From positions 60,535,201-60,599,200 of the forward strand of contig OZ038422.1 of the NCBI GenBank assembly GCA_964036155.1: 64,000 nt of DNA, read 5' to 3'. The notes beneath the pieces are model-generated. The model saw only the letters and a program-made list of their open reading frames with translations, was not told the origin of the DNA and made no database searches. The stretch's first letter is position 1, and each line of letters begins with the position of its first letter. The stretch comes from Diploscapter coronatus. Lineage: Eukaryota; Nematoda; Chromadorea; Rhabditida; Rhabditidae. The position numbers and the translations under genes are program-made. Below are positions 23,973 to 35,700 of this stretch, in pieces.

Positions 23973-24419
23973 TTATCATTCTTATCTGATATTTCATTTT
24001 TCGAATGAAAACTATAAATAAACATTTTCATTTTTTTTATCAGAAAGTATGAAATGACAACAAATCGAAAGCTATGGTTCATTAATAAAGTTGCTTAGAT
24101 CTGTGTCAGAATCCATGAAAATTCTGGTACCTCCTTACAATTGGGAGCTTCCGGGAGTTTCGTGGATCCGGACAGTTATATTCTACATAGGGATGTAATG
24201 AAACTGACGCAGGTTTTTTTTATGAGCGGAGAGTCGGTCATTCTCTATCAGGGGATAAATGAAAGAAATCAAAAACTCTTTCCGTCACGAAAACTATGGA
24301 GATAAACCGCGCTCATCAAACCATTCTCGTCTTCCTAGCTTCATATTGAATTTCTAAGTCATACCTGTTTTGAGTAGATCTTATTTACCAAATGGCAACT
24401 TGACCATATGAGTCGCTAC

Positions 24420-24640
24420 CATTTGGTGCCATATTATATTTGGTATTGTTCGACTCTAAAATTTTGTTTAAATAAATAATAGATGTCTCTAGCTTCAACT
24501 TGAGCCCAAGTTTTGGTATCATTTTCTTGAAAATTGACATTGAATTTTGATTTTTGAGGTACTACTTCCATACCATAATAGATAATCATGAGATGTCTTC
24601 ACAAAAGTCGCTTAGTTTTTAAGGGCTATCGATTGGTATA
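24420..24640 (-). repeat. Partial copy of the TTAA element's inner region
   Basis: Contains in inverse orientation the words found at 50990-51190: the AAATGGYARCTTGACCATATG segment, the TTCGACTC...AATAAATAATAGATGTCT segment and the final GATGTCTTCACAAAAG word. It has an internal gap relative to the copy in lectin gene 1. Confidence 0.65.
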
Positions 24641-26218
24641 TGATTTGTGGAGTTAACATTAATTTTTGAAAAATCGTTTTTTCCGGATCATCTTCCGACC
24701 GATTTTCCTCAAAACCGGTACCCCAAGATCCGGAAAAGTCCGATACCATTAATTAGGTGTATGCATGTAGTTTATAAAAAATATGTTGAAAGTTAGGTGC
24801 ATTAGTACAAAAAAATCGGGTAATTTTTGATTTTACCTCAGTGACGCATGCTTTTTGGCACTTTTGCACTGCTTTTAGCCGTAACTTGTGATAGGAAAGT
24901 CGGATTAAGAAAATATTTGCACCAATCGACTCAGCTCATCAAACTGAACAATTTGATGTAGGTTTCGGGGGTGTTGGGCTGACTTTTGAAATTTGATCCC
25001 CAGATCCCGGTACCTAATCTGGACTTGAAAACCCCGAGAAAAAGCCCCAAAATCGTGTTCTCCAGGTCGAACATAGGTAGAAAACACTCAAATACCACTT
25101 CAAAACGAATTTGAAGTCTCTGGTCCGACCTCTTCCTTGAGATCGTCGAATATTACAGAGAATCTGTTTTAAATGCGAATTTACGTTCAATTTGATGTGA
25201 TACTATGCGGCCAAATTGCAGAGTGGGGGATGGCTTTCGCCCATTAGCATGAAAGAAAGTATTTATCAATCGGAATGACTTAGGAAAATTCTGAAACAAA
25301 GCGCCTTATAAAGCATTGCTCTCTTTGAAATCTCCTTTCTTTCGTATGCAAAAGCAGGGTGCGGTTAGTTATTGACGAAAAGTTGTCTGCAAAAAGTAAA
25401 CCTCGCATCGTCGCTTTCAGACACCCGTGTCTCGGGTTAGACTGATCCATCTTTCAAACGATTTTCTGTACCGAAATCCCAAAGAAAGACTCGTCCATTC
25501 AGTTTAAGGGTTATGACTTTGTCTTCACATTCGGAAAATCAATTGCGTTCCTCAAATATAACAAAAAATTCCTCCAATTTGACATTCATCCTAAAGCATT
25601 CAAATAGCCCACGCTATCAGCCTTTATTGTTCTGATTTATCTCCCTTTCCTTCATTAGCCGGTGGATTTTTCTCCTTCTCATAATCAGATTATCTCCAAC
25701 TGGACATCAATGCCCTCTCATCACCATAATACGCTGAAGCGTGATGAAATAAGATTAGCTGAGATAAATTCTTTGGAAGATATGCAAACAAAGTCTCTCA
25801 CTGTTTCTTGTTTCTCTTTTTATAAATATCTCCCCAATCAGTCGTCTGGTGATGGCCTCCATTCTGATAGCCGATTAAGATACTCTTGTTGATGTCTCTC
25901 CGTCGTCTCTTTTTCAATGCTCCCCAACTGGCATTGCGCGTCTGCATCACTTTCACTGCAAGGAAGGCGTCTGTTTTTGGTGATTTTTGACCACGTTAGG
26001 ACAATAGATTGTCTTCAATCTCACATTTTAAAATGCTATTTCTGTGACGTTGAGAAACATCACGAATGAAATGAAAGTGGAATTTGAGAAAAAAGTGACA
26101 AAAGCGCAGATTATGCGCGGAGCCCTCCATTTTTAAGTGAGCAACTCTCTCCGAGCATCATATCATTTATCTCCTCAACTTGTCAAATCTTTAAAGAGAC
26201 TTGAAAAACTTCTCTTAG
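24641..26218. other. Intergenic DNA with repeat remnants
   Basis: No recognisable gene. The stretch 25210-25520 is less AT-rich than its surroundings and ends in an acceptor-like CGCTTTCAG, but no open frame is convincing. A dispersed repeat lies at 25650-25900 and is listed separately. Confidence 0.4.
25650..25900 (+). repeat. Dispersed repeat copy 2 (pairs with 13.0 kb)
   Basis: Matches the minus strand of 13034-13297 with the same order of conserved words, including TCTCTCACTGTTTCTT. The open frame here (76 codons) shares little protein sequence with the frame in the other copy beyond LK.DE.RLAEI versus LKHNEAKLAGI, so coding status is doubtful. Confidence 0.6.
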
Positions 26219-27696
26219 CAATCGTCATCATTTTCAAGCGAGCGAACGTTACCAGCAGCAGTAGCCTCCACGGTGATTTCTGGACCAAGTACAGATGAAT
26301 CTTCAGATGGAACGCTGCTTTCTGAAGCTACAACTGCTGAAATAAAACCATCCTGTGGAATCAAGTCTGTTACCACACCATCTTCAAGCCCAACTACTTC
26401 CTCTTCGTTCCCCCAGACGTGACTTACTCCTGCCCCAGGTATAAGACTTGTAATGGATACGAAAAAATGACTCATCGCTAATGAAATTTCAATCAGACAG
26501 AGAAACCGGTCTTATAGGTCTTTAATTCTGATCCTTCCTGCGAAGTTGGTGTTTTGTGTTTTGTGTTAACATCACATCTCACAATAATTGAATTAGACTG
26601 ACTTATGGTATTTAGCATTTTTCGGTTGAATAAACCTGCAATATTAATTCAATCCATATAAATTTCAGACTGTAACATATGGGGCAACTCATGGACCTAC
26701 TACCCTCCTGATAATGACCTGTTATGGGTAGGTTTGAAATCTCTTGATTTGTCTTCATGCTATCTTCACCCATATTCACTTGTAGCCTCCATAAGTTTCT
26801 GAAAAATCGAAAACTTGTGTTAAAACTAGATGAAGATCATGATAGACGTTTCGCCCCAGTTTATCAAGGTATAGAATTTGAGACCCTTAGTGGAGGCGGC
26901 CTCTGTTATACCGTCGATGAATTCGGTGCCTTCGCCTGTCAACAAGACGGTCCACCGGGTGCCACGCCAGCAAGCTTCCACTCTCAGGAACAGCGGAATT
27001 ATCTCATTTTAAGTGAGACGGATTTTTACGAATCATCGAGTCGAATTAGTGTTTCGAAAGGGCTTCTACAGAAAAGTGCGTCTCCAAAGAAAAAGTGCTA
27101 GAAATTGAGAACATTTCAAAGCATCTTTCTCTCAAAAAGTAGTTTTATGTCTAATACGTTCTTTATGTAAATTAATTCAATTTTAACTTTCAGACATCCG
27201 TATCGACTTACCCACGTGGATTTGGGCTTTACTATGACGGAGCTGATGTGCTGAGATGGTTGAATGGAAGGTCTGGAGATGTTCTGGTTCTTGGGAGGGG
27301 CAAGCGTATAACTTTCTGTCAAAACGGATCAATTTCTGTGTTCAGCCCAGATTATTTTCTTTCAGCATCGTCAACTGACTTCTATCACCGTTCAGCATGG
27401 CCAACAATTCTGGAAACGAAAACAACGGCATCCAAGTTGTTCTTGGACTTACCTGGAACGTCATTCTACTCTAATTGTGAGAATACAATTTGATACCAAC
27501 TTTAAATGACCCAATGATTCAAAAGTTCGTCCTCTGCAAGGCGTCGCCTCCATGATTCTAACCTGAAATATAGAATGATCCTTCCACATGTTCTTCTAAC
27601 GATATGAAATTTAGCTATGAAATAAATGAAACATTTTACCTTTTTTCAGAAAATGGTGTGTACGGTGTTGATTACATCAATCTAATTTTACACTAG
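26219..27696 (+). pseudogene. Decayed C-type lectin gene (fourth member of cluster)
   Basis: Exon 26219-26438 is Ser/Thr-rich (ASTVISGPSTDESSDG...SVTTPSSSPTTSSS) but has a TGA at 26420 in the only frame that joins exon 26669-26727 (CNIWGNSWTYYPPDN). The next segment (about 26870-27020) has strong lectin-domain features: GGGLCYTVDEFGAFACQQDG then ATPASFHSQEQRNYLIL. After the acceptor at 27193 comes IRIDLPTW followed by the WIGL motif only if one T is removed from the TTT at 27221-27223; later segments need further frame changes. A final exon-like piece 27650-27696 ends GVDYINLILH. Nonsense, frameshift and unmatched phases together point to a pseudogene. It is more distant from genes 1-3 than they are from each other. 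Sequencing error could explain one lesion but not all. Confidence 0.65.
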
Positions 27697-27830
27697 GTCA
27701 AATTAAGAAGATTGCGAACACTCGAAGTTTTTGTCAACGTGAAGCGAGACCAAGTTTAAAAATTTCTAATTTTTATCATTCTTGTACAAATCGAAAATCA
27801 TTACTCTAAAAATCACAAGATTACTATTTA

Positions 27831-27897
27831 CAGTACCGTGCAAAAGTAATGGGTAATGAGAAAAATGTTCATTATCCATCACTTCTGCACGGTACTG
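27831..27897. mobile_element. 67 bp mariner-like miniature inverted-repeat element
   Basis: A near-perfect palindrome with ends CAGTACCGTGCA and TGCACGGTACTG, flanked on both sides by TA (27829-27830 and 27898-27899). TA target duplication and a terminal CAGT are hallmarks of Tc1/mariner elements, so this is best read as a deletion-derived MITE. It carries no gene. Confidence 0.75.
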
Positions 27898-28118
27898 TAC
27901 GTGATTTTCTCTATATGCAACAGTTACACTTAAAATATAATTAACGAGAAGCTGACTAAAAGATAAGAAAGGATTTTCGACGGCATACAATGAAATTTGT
28001 CAGGCTAACAGCCGATTGGACTAGGCGTCCATCAGCTTCGTCTTCTCCCGTCCTCTTTATCAATTATAATTGGCTCTCACCGTTTTCTGCTTCTCTCTCT
28101 ATATATATCTTCCAATCG

Positions 28119-28548
28119 TATAAAAGCCGTTCTAGGGAGGACGATCGCCAGAAAGCCCTTGCGATCTACCCCTAGTATATCTTCTTAACAAATTCTTCTC
28201 TGTAACTTGTAATTAACCAAACTTCTATCAAAACGACCTGGTATCATAACTATGAATTCGCTTGTGTGATCTACCTCCTCTAGTTTATTTTTGCCTGACG
28301 AAAGTTTTCCCTAATTCTGTATAAAAGGGAACGAGGCTTCTTCTTCTTCACATACTGTTCTGGTACTTCTCTAATACAGTCTTTCGATTCTATTTGGTTC
28401 CTCTATTTGACCGTCTTTCTACTGTTCCTTTTTGATTGATCTTGATACCTCCATAGGGAAATTATAAGAATTTATCTCAAAATTACAAATTGCCAAAAAT
28501 TCGAAGAATAAATCATTAACTTTTTAGGTCGCAATATTCTCAACTGAA
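28119..28548 (+). promoter_or_regulatory. TATA-containing promoter and trans-splice acceptor of lectin gene 3
   Basis: TATAAAAG at 28119-28126 follows a CT-rich tract, as in gene 2. The segment 28330-28548 closely matches 20775-20991 before gene 2. The acceptor AACTTTTTAG ends at 28527, 21 bp before the ATG. The TATA-to-ATG distance is about 185 bp longer than in gene 2 because of extra sequence at 28130-28330. Confidence 0.55.
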
Positions 28549-28895
28549 ATGATGAACTTCGCTATTCTTTTGCTACTCTTCAAGTGTTCGAACTCTTGCC
28601 TGACAACACCGGACATGGAACTGCCTCCTGTTCAGCCCATTACTGACGCAGGTAAATTATCACTGTGTATCAAATAAATTTTCTACTTTTGAAAAGATCA
28701 GCCACATATGGCTTGTCCAAATTGTTTCGTTACAATGAACGTGGAGTGGGCTTATAATTCAACCTGGTCTAGGTTTTTTGGCAAGTCGACCATCACATTG
28801 TTTTGTAAAATCTCATAATCGTCGGTTCAGGCTACCGACATTAAAAGTCTAAAGTAAAGCATAAAATTACGCAAGCTCAACAACAACAAATATAG

Positions 28896-29065
28896 ATACG
28901 ACGGTATCCACTCCTTCGATAACGACGACCTGCACGATACCTGGTTGTACTTCATCAACACCGACTACAACGACCACATCGACACCTACAACCACGTCTA
29001 CGTCCACATCAACATCCACAACAACTACATCCACTACTACTACAACTACTACAACCAGTCCTTGT
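28896..29065 (+). repeat. Thr/Ser-codon minisatellite (mucin-like linker)
   Basis: Irregular tandem ACN/TCN codons, with recurring words such as ACGTCCACATC, encode a linker of nearly pure Thr and Ser. The equivalent tract in gene 1 is 15767-15897. Such tracts are favoured substrates of mucin-type O-glycosylation and are prone to length change by slippage. Confidence 0.75.
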
Positions 29066-30275
29066 TTCGCAAATTCATCTCCATTAGCTCAATGTCGTAA
29101 GTCTTAACTATTCTTCAGTCAACTATTTTATTAGCAATCCAAGAGGAAATCTATTGCACGAGTTCATAAATTTCATGGATCTTTTTCGGAGGAATCATTG
29201 TTTTTTGGAAAAACTACTGTATATGCTCCGAGAGCATAATCATTCATTAAATTCGATTCAAATTCATATATCAAATTTGTAGGAATAGTGTATAAATTAC
29301 AAAGAAAGCGTTATCATTTCTTTTTTAACCGAACTTAGTTATCAACATCAAATTTACATGAATAAACGACCAAATCGTTTTTTTCTCAAAAAATATTATT
29401 ATCTTACTCTTCCCTATAATAGTGGATTATGATTAAAGAGTAAAAGAAAATGCCTTCTTCTTCAAACAAAACGACGTGTTTCAAATCTAAATGCAACAAT
29501 TTCAGAGGCACAATGTCCTACTGGCTGGGATTTTGTTGGCGGCAAATGCTATCAGGTGATCGTTGAATATCATTTTCGTTTTGTGAATAGCAAGGATTTT
29601 ACAGACTGCTGTTCCTTCTTTCCTATTTTGGGACGACGCAAATATGTACTGCAGGGGGTTATGCGCAACGTGCCATCTACCAAGACTCTACAGCTACCAG
29701 CAAGGCCTGGACTTAGTGGCTCATGGTAAGGAATTTCATAATTTATTAGTGTATAAATGATTTGGAACATTTGATTTCTAAATTTTTTTTTTCATTTTGC
29801 GACATTAATAAGACTACTCACAAAGGAAGCTAATGGTTAGAGAGGCCAAATCAGTTTTCAACATTGATTTGAACGTTTAAATTTGGTATCAGTCTGATCA
29901 TCGGACTCATGCTGATCTCAAGACTTTTAGATCTCCGAAAATGATCTATCCTAAGCAAATCTATGATTATCTTTGTAGAGCGAACCTTTCCTGCTGTAGC
30001 CTTCTCGAATTTTTCGGACAATAAACTCCGCCTACTATTTATTAAAAGATCAATTTAGCGTAAAACTCATCCAAATTATGTCGAAGTTGGCCGAAATTTC
30101 TTCCTAACTAAATTTTATTAAAAATTAAACAAGATAATTAAAATCATCTATTAATTTTCTCTTTTTCAGTGGATATGACTTTCGGGTTCGTCGACTACAT
30201 TAATATTGATGTAGAAAGAATCCCAAGTGAAAGGGATTTGCTAACTATGCCTACTGTAAGTCATTATTCTACTTA

Positions 30276-30407
30276 TAGGCAATTTTGAAAGTAGAACGAT
30301 AGAAACATACAAAATAGTAAAGGGTTAGGGGAGGGTAGACTAGAGCATCTTTTACCATATTGTTTCGTATGTTCCTGATTTATCGTTCTACATTTCCAGA
30401 TTGCCTA
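30276..30407 (+). repeat. Hairpin element in lectin gene 3 intron 5
   Basis: Third copy of the TAGGCAA...TTGCCTA hairpin, in the equivalent intron. Confidence 0.8.
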
Positions 30408-31872
30408 CTATGATTAGTTCAAGGATATTTGTTTTCGTACTTTCTATCTATAAAAATGTAGGGTGCACAAAACACTGATGGCCAACTATATACGTGCCCC
30501 CTTTGGAGTCCTACGTAAGTGAAAAAGTTTCTCTTTAACCATGGTTTTAATTGGATAATTGAGTCACAAATCTATAGCAAGAGCACCCTCGACTTTTTTT
30601 GATATCTGGATTGGAACAGTGGACATGGCTCGTGCTGAAGCCGCGAATGTTAAGGCTTGGTCGAGATTCTCGTATAGCGATCGCGACGAATCTCGAACAT
30701 TCGCGCATACCAACACAAGCCATGATCACTTATAAATCCAGGCCTCGAATACATATAAAAAAAGAATAAAATATAATGACTGATTGAATTTTCAACTAAT
30801 GGATAATTATTAATTATATTTAGGCACCCATGTAAGAAATTTAGTTAATCGCAACGGAATAAGAATTGATTTTCAAAAATGCACAAATATCGCAATACTA
30901 AATCTCCATATCTTATAGTAGTGCGTTTATGAAAATCAGTTCTTCAATTTTCTGATGCGCTTTACTAAATTCATTCAGATGGCCGACTAATTGAGAATTG
31001 TGGTGATGTAAGTAATTTTAATCCAATAAAACATTTACCTTTTATAAAAAAAATATCGCTGCACAAAAATGAATTCATTTATACCGAGTGGATCATTTTC
31101 GAAAATTAAAAATTATTTTGCCTTGCTGAGAGTTTCTAATAATGCTATTTTGATGAATTACCATGATCATCTATTTCCTAAAATGTACTTGACTTCTCTA
31201 CTTATAAAAGAGATTTTGAAGTTGACTTAGATCAAAGAAAAATGAACTAAATACACTCTTAATAACAACCCAAATGCACATTTTATAATGAATATTTTAG
31301 CTAGATCACAATGGATTATGGGGCGACTGTCTTGTAAGATTAAGTTTAATCTGAAAATACGAATGCCGTAAATTCTCTAGTAGAACCTTTTTTTGGTTTT
31401 TGAGAGGTTAAAAATTAAAAACTCCAAGGTATCTATTACAGGTTTTACGGTATGAAATATTTTAGTTAGAAATAACTAGAACAATGGAAGGTAAGAGAAA
31501 ATATGTATGATCAGATTTGGGAGATTTGACCCGATATTAGATTCATTATTGTTTACTTCTCTCTTACATCCTGATGATGAATAATCCAAGAACACTGGCA
31601 ATAGCATTTCCATTAAAAGTAACCCATCGGGTCAAATATTTTCAAATCTGTGTATAATATGCTTTGGTAGATGAAATCTTCTAGTCAGAAAGAGGAGATA
31701 AGAAAGTCCTAAAATAATATTCAATATTTAGTGCACCGGTTATTTCCAGTTCAGTGTCTGCGAAGCGGACGCTCAGACTGGCATCCCATGCCCTTGATTA
31801 TCCTTATTATCTGATGTTTCGTTTTTCAAATGAAAACTATATGAATAATAAATCTTTATATTTATCAAAAAG

Positions 31873-32675
31873 TTGAAATGAAAATAGATCGAAAGCTATA
31901 GTTCACTAATAAAGTTGCTTAACGTTCTTCAGAGAAGTCAGATCAATTTAGTTTTATTTCCGAAACGAGTATCGACGGGTGAGGCTGGGCGTGCATGCTT
32001 TGCTTTCTCGAGATTCAAACTGCAGATGAATGACGAAACGGGAATCATAGTATTTCACAAAGAGAACTAAACTTGAAACGCCTTATTCAAGCATCACGGT
32101 GCTTTGAGTTGTGAAATAGGACTAAGGACCAAAGTCGATTGAATCAGAGGACCTCGAGTCTGCACCTTTTCTTTGAGACTGGTTTTTCCTGACATTCACT
32201 CTTTAATTTTTGCGAAGAAGTGCACTCCAAAATTTGTATTGTTTTTTGGTTATTGGAATGAATTTGAAGACGTTGAAGATATTTCTTTTAAAATGCTGAC
32301 GGATAATCTTTCAAGGCTAGTTGAATGGATTTCATTCCGGGCTGAGTTAAGTCGAACTAACATCAATAACGCAAACCAATACATCCACCCAGCCTTGATC
32401 AGCTAGCACGAATCTTCGCGATAAAAATATAATCACGAAATTTTGAAAATTATTTATTCGTAGAGGCCGTGACTAAGAATAAATTTGAGCAGACCGTTTT
32501 TCTCAAAATGTACACGATTTTCATCTTTGAAAAGATATGAAGAATGTTTGAAACTAGATAAAAATACGGAACAATGACTATTTTGGACTTGGAATTTAAA
32601 TATTACCGTCTATATTTCTAGAAAAATTTAAAAGGAATTCTCATATTCTTGAAAACTCACCAACCGGATTCATTA
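31873..32675 (+). repeat. Duplicated 3' flank of lectin gene 3
   Basis: Partner of 18590-19395. In this copy a 77-codon open frame (32173-32406, no ATG at its beginning) survives, with FPDIHSLIFAKK...FVLFFGYWNEFEDVEDISF. I do not recognise it. It may be a relic of another gene captured in the duplicated segment. Confidence 0.75.
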
Positions 32676-32781
32676 GTGAATTTTTCCGAAAAAAAACTAA
32701 AATTCACAATCTAGTTCAATTTGAGGCGAATCTTTTTTTCTCAAAAAGGTGAACTTTCCAAAATTTTCAAAAAATCCCCCT

Positions 32782-35700
32782 CTAGCTTAATTTCGTGTGA
32801 AAGATGATCTCGGGAATCTGTCCGTCCTCGACACTCGTGCCGTTGTTGTTGACGGCCGCGTAGGTGAATTGGAACGTCACTCCTGTCGGCGCGTGAACGA
32901 TTCGTCTCAACCCCTTCGTGCCGTAGTGCGTGTCCGCTCCCTGAAAATTGAGTTTTTTTTTGTGTTTCTCAATTTTTGAATATGTTTCAGAGTTTCTAGA
33001 AAATATTCAAAAGGACATATATAATAGTGTTCCGTCAATGGCTCCGATATTTTAAAAATCATTTAAGTAGAACTTTTTAGAATGTTGAAAAAATTTTGAA
33101 AAACAATGATTTAATTATTTTTGAACTGTCGCCATAACACACAATAATTTCCTACCAAAAATAGTAGAGAAAAATCGTTTTTTTTTCAATTTCTAACCTT
33201 CAAACAAGCACTGGCGATGTAGGTCACTCCCGGGTTGATGTGGACGGGCTCGCGGAACATGACCCGACTCGTGGACGAGGAGCCGTCCGACACGAAACTC
33301 GTCGAGTTCGCAGCCAGCGTGTTGCCCGTCCCACAGTGGATTATCTGAGTTTTTTCATTTATTTTTGAAAATTCAATACCTAAAACCATGGTTGCAAATA
33401 TCATCGTATTTTTAGAATTGTTGAAACGTATTGCTGAAGTTTAAAACAGGCCAATTTACGCTACACTGATAAAACGCCAGCATAGAGTGGTTCAACATTG
33501 CCAAAGACACATTTAAACAATTTTTCAAAAATCAACCTCTATCGTCGCCTCGTATTCTTCTGCTCCGTTTACCGATCCGAAGAGTCCGAAACCGACGATG
33601 TAAATGTTTCTATCGACGGTGAATCTGCAAATTTTCAGTTTCTTTTTTTCTAAAAAATCTAAATTTTAAATTTTACTTGATCCGATCCGACGTCCCGTTG
33701 TATCCCCATCTTGTTTCGATCCGCTGGAACCGATTGACCACGTTTTCTGAGCCGGGGATGGCCGCTCGGGGTCTGGAAATTAATGTGGTTTTATTTTATT
33801 CTTTTTAATTCTTATTTTTTGAAGAAAAATCTCACTTATCAATGAACCCGGACGATGGCTTTGGGTTGACTGTAAAGTGAAGGAACAGATCAAGTGCCTG
33901 CCGATCGGAAAGGAGACCGCTTTGGGCTGAAATTTTGATTATTCTTTTTATATTCTTATTTTTTAAAAGCTTCAACCTGGTCCCTGAGCGAATTCCTCGA
34001 CAGTCATCAATGGATAGCGTATTAAGTTCAAAGCTCGACCGAGAGCCTGAATTTTCAATTCTTTCAATTTTCGACAAGTTTATAATCTCACCTCTCTCTT
34101 GTTGTTCGGGTTGACATCGAGTCCCTTCCTTCGACACTCTTCCGAAGCCCATCGAACCATAGCCTGGAATATTTATTTAAAATTTTTGACCAAACAATTT
34201 CGTACGCTTTGAAATAATCAATTCTCCAAACTTTTATGAGAATTCATTGAAACATAGTAAATCGTGAAAATTGGATTTTTAGTAATAAATGAAATGTTTC
34301 ATCTACCTTTAAAAATGATTTTGATCGTTTTACAAGAATATCTTAGAAACCTACATGAAACAGACTGGCCTCCCTGACCCTCAAAGTGTCCCTGCTCAGC
34401 ACCGCACAGAGCGTTTCTTGGTCGATTTCCGTGAATCCTGAAATTAAAAACATATTTTTAAAAATTTTATTCTTCCATTTTTGAAATTTTCAAACATTTT
34501 TTAAAAATCGCACCTTCCCCATTCAGTGCGTCATTCGTGCTTTTATCGATTATTTCCAGACAGAGTTGCTCGAGTTGGCGCTCATCGAAAAGGCGGGCCT
34601 AAAAATTTTGTTTTAATTTTAATTATTTCAAAGTTTTTTCGTCAAAATTCGAATTTTGACCTGACTGAGTAGCATGAACGAATTGTCGGCTCCCAAATTC
34701 TGCTTCAGGAAGTCGATGCATGCCATCTCCAAGGCGGGGACGCCGTATTTCTTCGCTGAAAAATCATATTTTTCTCACTTTCATTCCTAGCGATATTATT
34801 GTAACAGAATCGGCTAGTTCAATTTGAATTTCTAGAATTTTTGAAACACATCTACTTGCAAATCCATAAATTTTCAATTATCATTTTGTCTATTTTTTCG
34901 ATCGAGCATTAAAAGCATTTTTGAAATATTCTCAATTTATCAAAAATTAGAAACTTATTACTTTCATTTTCAGGGAAAATGAATGAATTATATTTAAAAA
35001 AAAAAAAAAAAGTACCAGTGTATAACGTGGTCATAACAGATTCGGCTCCAATATTTACATCATCTGTGTAGAGGTACTTCAGAAGCGTCAGGAAGGCCGA
35101 GGGCTCTACGTCTGGCAACTCGATTTCCAACGCATCTTAATTTTTCTTATTTATTTTCAAATTTTGTTCTTTATATTTTCTAACCAAACTCAAATCGCTA
35201 TTTTCTTATGATTTCTGGAATTTCGATTTTTTTTTGTTTTTAGTGAAAACTTTTTCAGAAATAATAATAAAAAATCCCACCTTTAGAATCTGGAGCCAAC
35301 CCGCCCTTGAACATGGCCTCGAAAATGTTCGACCCGATCCACAAAATGAATGTGTGACCGGGGATTCTCTGAAAATTGTTTTCTTTTAGATCAATCTACA
35401 GAACCTTCAATAGTTCTTATGAAAATCTCGTTTATCCCAACAAAATTTGAAACTTATTTCAATCATTTAAAACTTTTTAATTTGTCAAAATACACTAAAG
35501 GCGTAATGATTATCGCAGAGGGGTTTCATTCTTTCGTTTCTACACGTTTTGAAACATATTCAAAACTCACAGAATAGAATATTAAAAAGTGAATCTTTCT
35601 AAAACAAATCTACCTGTCTCTGTTCGTCCTTGCCAACAATAAAGTACACGTCTGCGTGGATGTCGTTGTTGTAGAGATAGGCGACTCTTTCCTTGAGTGA

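Larger units (their letters stand above)
28549..31797 (+). pseudogene. C-type lectin gene 3, interrupted by an in-frame TGA
   Basis: Exons 28549-28651, 28896-29096, 29506-29555, 29605-29725, 30170-30255, 30462-30514 and the start of 30578 onward join in phase. They encode a signal peptide (MMNFAILLLLFKCSNSC), the longest Thr/Ser linker of the cluster (about 60 residues), then CPTGWDFVGGKCYQ, FWDDANMYC, HLPRLYSYQQG and TCPLWSP. In the next exon genes 1 and 2 read FRDLDW or the like, whereas here TTT TTT TGA stops translation at 30602. The downstream exons (30979-31007 with ENC, 31301-31333 with GLWGDCL, 31732-31797 with VCEAD) remain intact with good splice sites, so the lesion is recent. The product would lack the second half of the lectin domain unless this exon is skipped or re-spliced. 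Confidence 0.65.

Noticed and set aside
26215..26475. 86-codon acidic frame on the minus strand
   Set aside because: It is the antisense of the Ser/Thr-rich exon of the decayed lectin gene, whose plus-strand splice context is better.
32173..32406. 77-codon frame downstream of lectin gene 3 as a gene
   Set aside because: No ATG at its start, no recognised domain, and it is frameshifted in the near-identical copy at 18.9 kb. Kept only as part of the repeat.
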